Source: Leptoclinus maculatus (Eukaryota; Chordata; Actinopteri; Perciformes; Stichaeidae). From it: a DNA stretch of 64,000 bases. This document shows, one piece after another, positions 37,290 through 64,000 of this stretch (position 1 is its first letter; every line of letters begins with the position of its first letter). The notes beneath the pieces are model-generated. The model saw only the letters and a list, made by a program, of their open reading frames with translations, did no database searches and was not told the DNA's origin. Location: contig JAVDOI010000008.1 of NCBI GenBank assembly GCA_032191485.1, forward strand, positions 21,337,049-21,401,048, read 5' to 3'. The position numbers were made by a program, and so were the translations under genes.

Positions 37290-38613
37290 CTAGAAGCTTT
37301 CAATATACTTTATTCTCCTCATCAATACATTAGGTCATGTAAATACCAGAGCATAGAAAAAACTAATATTCAGGTTGAAATTCAAGGCACCACGGGTGTT
37401 ACAAGAGTTCAATACCACTGACTGAGAATACCCTGGTCACAATGCACGGAAGACAACATTACAACATGTCTGAGGGAGCAAAAACAGAATTATTATTACA
37501 ATAATAATAAAGCCACATTATTACAATCTGACAAGCAACTGAACACCTCATTGTGTGATTTAAGCACTAATAGACCTAATGTTGAAATATAAATACACGA
37601 CAGTTATTGCATCAAACATTTGATTGCTTCTTCTTGAGATCCACACATTGAAGTTTGAATTTCTAAATCTTATTTTGGTAACAGTTGTTTTTTTCAAGAT
37701 TTTAATTACAATCATATATCCAAAAATGAAAAAGTTTTAGCAACATGTTTATAGCTTTTTGTTTCTATTAGACAATTACATTTTCTTTCTGAATTTGTTA
37801 GGATTCAAACGTTTCTTTTAATGAATTAAGATTTTTGAAATGACCTCATGAAAAGTTCAAAGAGCAGAATTCAGACCACACAAATGAAGATGCTTTTCAA
37901 AGTAAAAGTGTTTAACATTTCAACACCACCGACGTATTCAGTAGTGATTTCACAATAAAGTGTTCATTTGCATATGAGATTGGAACTTTATGGCTTTATT
38001 TGCTTCTTTACTTGGAGTGCACAATTCAAGATGATCACACGTCGTCAATAACGAGCAGCTTTAGTAGTTCGGCCAGTAGGCTGATAACCGGAGGCTTTGG
38101 TTTACTGTGTTTACACCATTACTCATAACTGTAGGTGGACAAACTTTAACATTTGGATAATCCGTCTGTAATCAGTCCAAACATCAGTACTGATTCAACT
38201 CAACCCAAAGAACACACGTATAACAGAAACAATGTCCTTTCATCATCACTTCATATTAGCTACAGTACGTCATAATACAGCATTCATCTGTGATTTCACC
38301 ACCTGTTTATCCCACCGTTTACCTCATGCATACCCCCCTCCCCCCCCGACATCTCCTTCAGAGACCAACATGACGCACTAGCTATGTGTCGACAACCGTC
38401 TGCCGCCCTGTTCGGTCTTCATGCTGTGAAGATATTGCAGATAAGCAGCACGACCCCGCGTAAAAAAAATGAAATAAAATCAGCCCCACGAGCTCCAAAG
38501 GGGTGTGGTCTTGATACGTACATGTGACCCTGTATAAACAGTGTGAAGCTGTGTGAAGCTGTGTGAAGCGGGTGCCGGCGGTCCGTCACCGTCTGCAGGT
38601 CCTCCTCTCCTCC
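37290..38613 (-). other. ano10: ano10 3' UTR (end approximate)
   Basis: This follows the ano10 stop on the minus strand. Minus-strand AATAAA hexamers are at 37995-38000 and 37309-37314. The latter is followed on the transcript strand by a GT-rich stretch (GTCTGTTTGTTTGTTGG), a plausible downstream element. The choice between the two ends is inference. Confidence 0.5.
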
Positions 38614-61202
<22,589 letters not shown>

Positions 61203-64000
61203 CTAGGATGCAAATGAGAAAACACAGTCGTCTACTTTCTGTGTTGTCGTTTTTTCCGTTCAATTTTGCTGCAACCAACTGACTTCAGTGCCGTCATTAG
61301 GCCCGTCTTGATAATTACGTTATAGACTTATCGCACGCTATCAGGTCACGACCTTGATCTTTTTTTACGTTATCAACTTATCGTACAATATATAGTTACG
61401 ACCTCCATCGTTTTTACGTTATCAACTTATCGTACAATATATAGTTACGACCTCCATCGTTTTTACGCTATCGACTTATCGTACACTGTATGGTCATGGC
61501 CTCAATCATTTTTACGTTATCAACTTATCGTACAATATATAGTTACGACCTCCATCGTTTTTACGCTATCGACTTATCGTACACTGTATGGTCATGGCCT
61601 CAATCATTTTTACATTATCGACTTATCCAACGATATATGGACATGACCTCTGTCATCTTAGCTAATGCTAAGTCTTACTTTAAATCGGTAATCAGCACAT
61701 CCATGTACAGTGTGCACTTCATCGTAAAGATGCACGAGAAATGACAGCAGAAGACAAACTACGATGAGCTTTATTCACATGTTATGTCAGTGGTCAAAAG
61801 GACATTACTACAATATTTGTCTCAATGGATGTTGAGTTGCTTGCTAGACGCTTGCTCGAGTTGCTTACGTTAACGTAAAACTAAGAAATGAGCCCCACAT
61901 CCAACCCTTCTCCTTTGTGTTAAAGGTCTTAACCATTGAGATACCGGATTGGCAGAATGTTGCCTGTTGACTCTATATTCTTGTGTCAAATGCTTAATAT
62001 TTATTTAAGTGCTTATTTATTGTTTTTCGTTGTGTGCCTTTATTTAATTATTTATTTATTTACTTAGGATATAACAAAAAAAGTTACATTCCAATTCGTA
62101 AGTTTGAATATTCTTAATAAGAAGTAAAAGTTAAAGGGTGAACTTGCATTATTATGCCATCACGTCAGCGGCATAAAATGGTATTATAATGACAATAATA
62201 TTGTTTATTGCAATTTTAAAACACAAGAATTGATCTTAACGGGCTTAGCCAGCATCATCATATCAGCTTCAGCAATGCAAGTCACGATGAATGAGAACAT
62301 CATGTGTATAGGTTGTTGGGTGAATCTTTATTTGCTCAAAGTTTGAATTCTTTGGAGGATGTTTCACTGACTTTAGAGTGACATGAAAACAGCCTCGCTG
62401 CATTTTCATCCCTGACTTTTGTTTGTCAGAACTCACTTTCCCAACCACATAAACATGCAGCTTCATTTTCTAAAACAAGGACAGGCAAACAATAGCTGTG
62501 AGCCAGCCGGTTGTGCACAATGCACTGTCTATACCAATCATTTCCATTGTCTAATACAGAGCGACTAAATACGAGTACATGAAAGCTCTATCGTGCCATC
62601 TGCCATTTCTTGAGTGCATCATTTGTCGAGCATGATTACATTCTGCTTTAACACCATTTGTCAAATAAAAGGCGCTGAATAGAGGCACCCTATCTCCACT
62701 GCAAGTTCATTGCTTCCTTATCTTGCTTTGGGATATTTCACGGCATTTGCATATTTATTGTTTCCATACTGCAGTCGCAAGGAGAGCGAAAGAGACAAAG
62801 ACAGAGAGAGAGAGAGAGGTAGGGAGGCAGCAGTGGAGAGACAGGCTGTGTTCAAAGGAGAGGAGGAGGTAAAGTAGTGCTGCCTTCTTTTCATGCAACT
62901 TCGACATTTCAGTACTACTAAGAAACTCTGCGTTATACTGGAGGTATAGGTGGAGACGGGCCACGATAGCTGCGGAGATAGTAAAATATGAAGCAAAACA
63001 AAACAACATCACCTGCCACAGGAAGAAGGAAAAACACAAGGTTTGTGTTAATAGTAGTTATTGTTTGTTAATGGTTACCATTAGGGCTGGGTCCAATATG
63101 TATCATTTGTTTTTGGTTGGATGTCTGAATTAAGGTTCTGTGGTTAACACAAATTGAGGAGATTTAAACGTTTTGTTCTACGATATAAAATACGTCAGTA
63201 AATACCATGCTAACAAGTGGCTAAATGAGACGCCTTTAGCTTGGTCGTGGTGACTTGAAGTCGTGTGACCGTGGTGTAGGTTAGCTTTTTACTTCTGCCG
63301 ATAGCATTCACGCTTAAAAAATCATAAAAGGGGGGTCCATTTGTTAAGACAAAAGGTGTACGTATCAGAAATGTTTGCTGCCCACAAAGATTATTTTCTT
63401 ATATTTTGTCTAAAGAACCAGTGAGATGCTAACTTGCAGGGTTGGCCTACAAACACACATCATCCCTGCAGCACTCTATACATTTAGAGTGAAGATACTG
63501 GGATCACAGGCATCCACTGCTACCACGTCAGGATAGATTGTCAGGAGGAATAAACTTGCACTACTATGACCTCTAAGATAATCACAGCCTCATGAAATTG
63601 AATAACCACAAACTAAAGGCACAGGGCATTCAGAAGATGTATGGCTTTCCAAGGTATAATGACACTAACGGGGTTTAGCAGCATTTTCCAGAACAGAAGT
63701 GTTCGCCATCCAATCCCTGAAAAAACTAATGTGATTCTTGCAGAAATCTTCAAATGTCAAAAGTTTAATTTCTAGATAACAAATCACAGCACGGCTTTTT
63801 CTATGGTGTTCCTCAGGGTCTTGGTGTCTGAATGTGGTATTTTGGAGGATATTTGATCATTTTTATCAATTCTATTGCTGGTAAAAAAAAATGAATTGTT
63901 ATATTTAGCACCAAATCTGTAACAAACAAAAGATTGCAGCAACAACTTATGAGAAATAAGTAAACACGGAAATGGCCATCAAATACTTCAATCATAATGT
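61203..64000 (-). other. ano10: Upstream ano10 intron, no exon found
   Basis: No sequence resembling the ANO10 N-terminal domain is found here. It holds the 49-bp satellite (61316-61660), a GA-rich stretch near 62793-62817 and AT-rich sequence. The remaining 5' exons must lie beyond 64 kb. Confidence 0.6.
61316..61660. repeat. 49-bp tandem array, ~7 copies
   Basis: The unit contains ACGTTATCAACTTATCGTAC and ACGACCTCCATCGTTTTT. Two subtypes (ATCAACTTATCGTACAATAT and ATCGACTTATCGTACACTGT) alternate in a higher-order pattern in the central copies; the outermost copies are more diverged. Confidence 0.92.

Larger units (their letters stand above)
33701..37290. other. Intergenic region between converging genes
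   Basis: It lies between the probable 3' ends of snrk and ano10. It holds a sequence resembling the ano10 polyadenylation region (34227-34312), the nested transposon cluster (34432-36173) and a degenerate ACTATGACTTTT array (36593-37080). No gene is seen. Confidence 0.6.

Overview
The window is vertebrate nuclear DNA, most likely from a percomorph-type teleost. It has large introns with GT-AG splice sites, many long (GT)n/(CA)n microsatellites, teleost-style dispersed repeats, hAT-like DNA transposons and a decayed endogenous retrovirus. Two protein-coding genes are recognisable and they converge tail to tail: snrk (SNF1-related serine/threonine kinase, + strand) and ano10 (anoctamin-10/TMEM16K, - strand). 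Mammals have the same convergent SNRK-ANO10 arrangement, so this looks like old conserved synteny. Both genes are partial: the 5' exons of snrk lie left of the window and those of ano10 lie right of it.

Layout. 1-2.6 kb: a broken retroviral env remnant (- strand) interrupted by a ~390-bp repeat. 2.6-13.6 kb: the upstream snrk intron, with no exon seen. 13.6-31.7 kb: six snrk coding exons (13590-13731, 23285-23497, 27134-27268, 29895-30084, 30214-30317, 30543-31725) covering the C-lobe of the kinase, the UBA/autoinhibitory-like segment and the long regulatory tail. 31.7-33.7 kb: the snrk 3' UTR, with C19 and G17 homopolymers. 33.7-37.3 kb: intergenic DNA occupied by nested DNA transposons (a hAT-like element with a clear 8-bp target duplication containing two further elements) and a degenerate ACTATGACTTTT array. 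37.3-61.2 kb: ano10 in reverse, ten exons from 61202 down to the stop at 38614. Its two largest introns (12.8 and 6.5 kb) hold tandem arrays of 13-, 32- and 35-bp units, a non-LTR fragment and a 1.78-kb hAT-like element. 61.2-64 kb: an upstream ano10 intron with a 49-bp satellite.

All exon junctions were worked out by hand from splice consensus, reading-frame continuity and family similarity. Every junction inside the two genes keeps frame, so both look intact over the part seen. Nothing resembles a bacterial-type operon, CRISPR array or defence system. The most interesting content is structural: nested transposons, repeat arrays open in several frames, CA tracts right beside splice donors in both genes, low-complexity expansions in the SNRK tail, and a duplicated putative polyadenylation region between the two genes.
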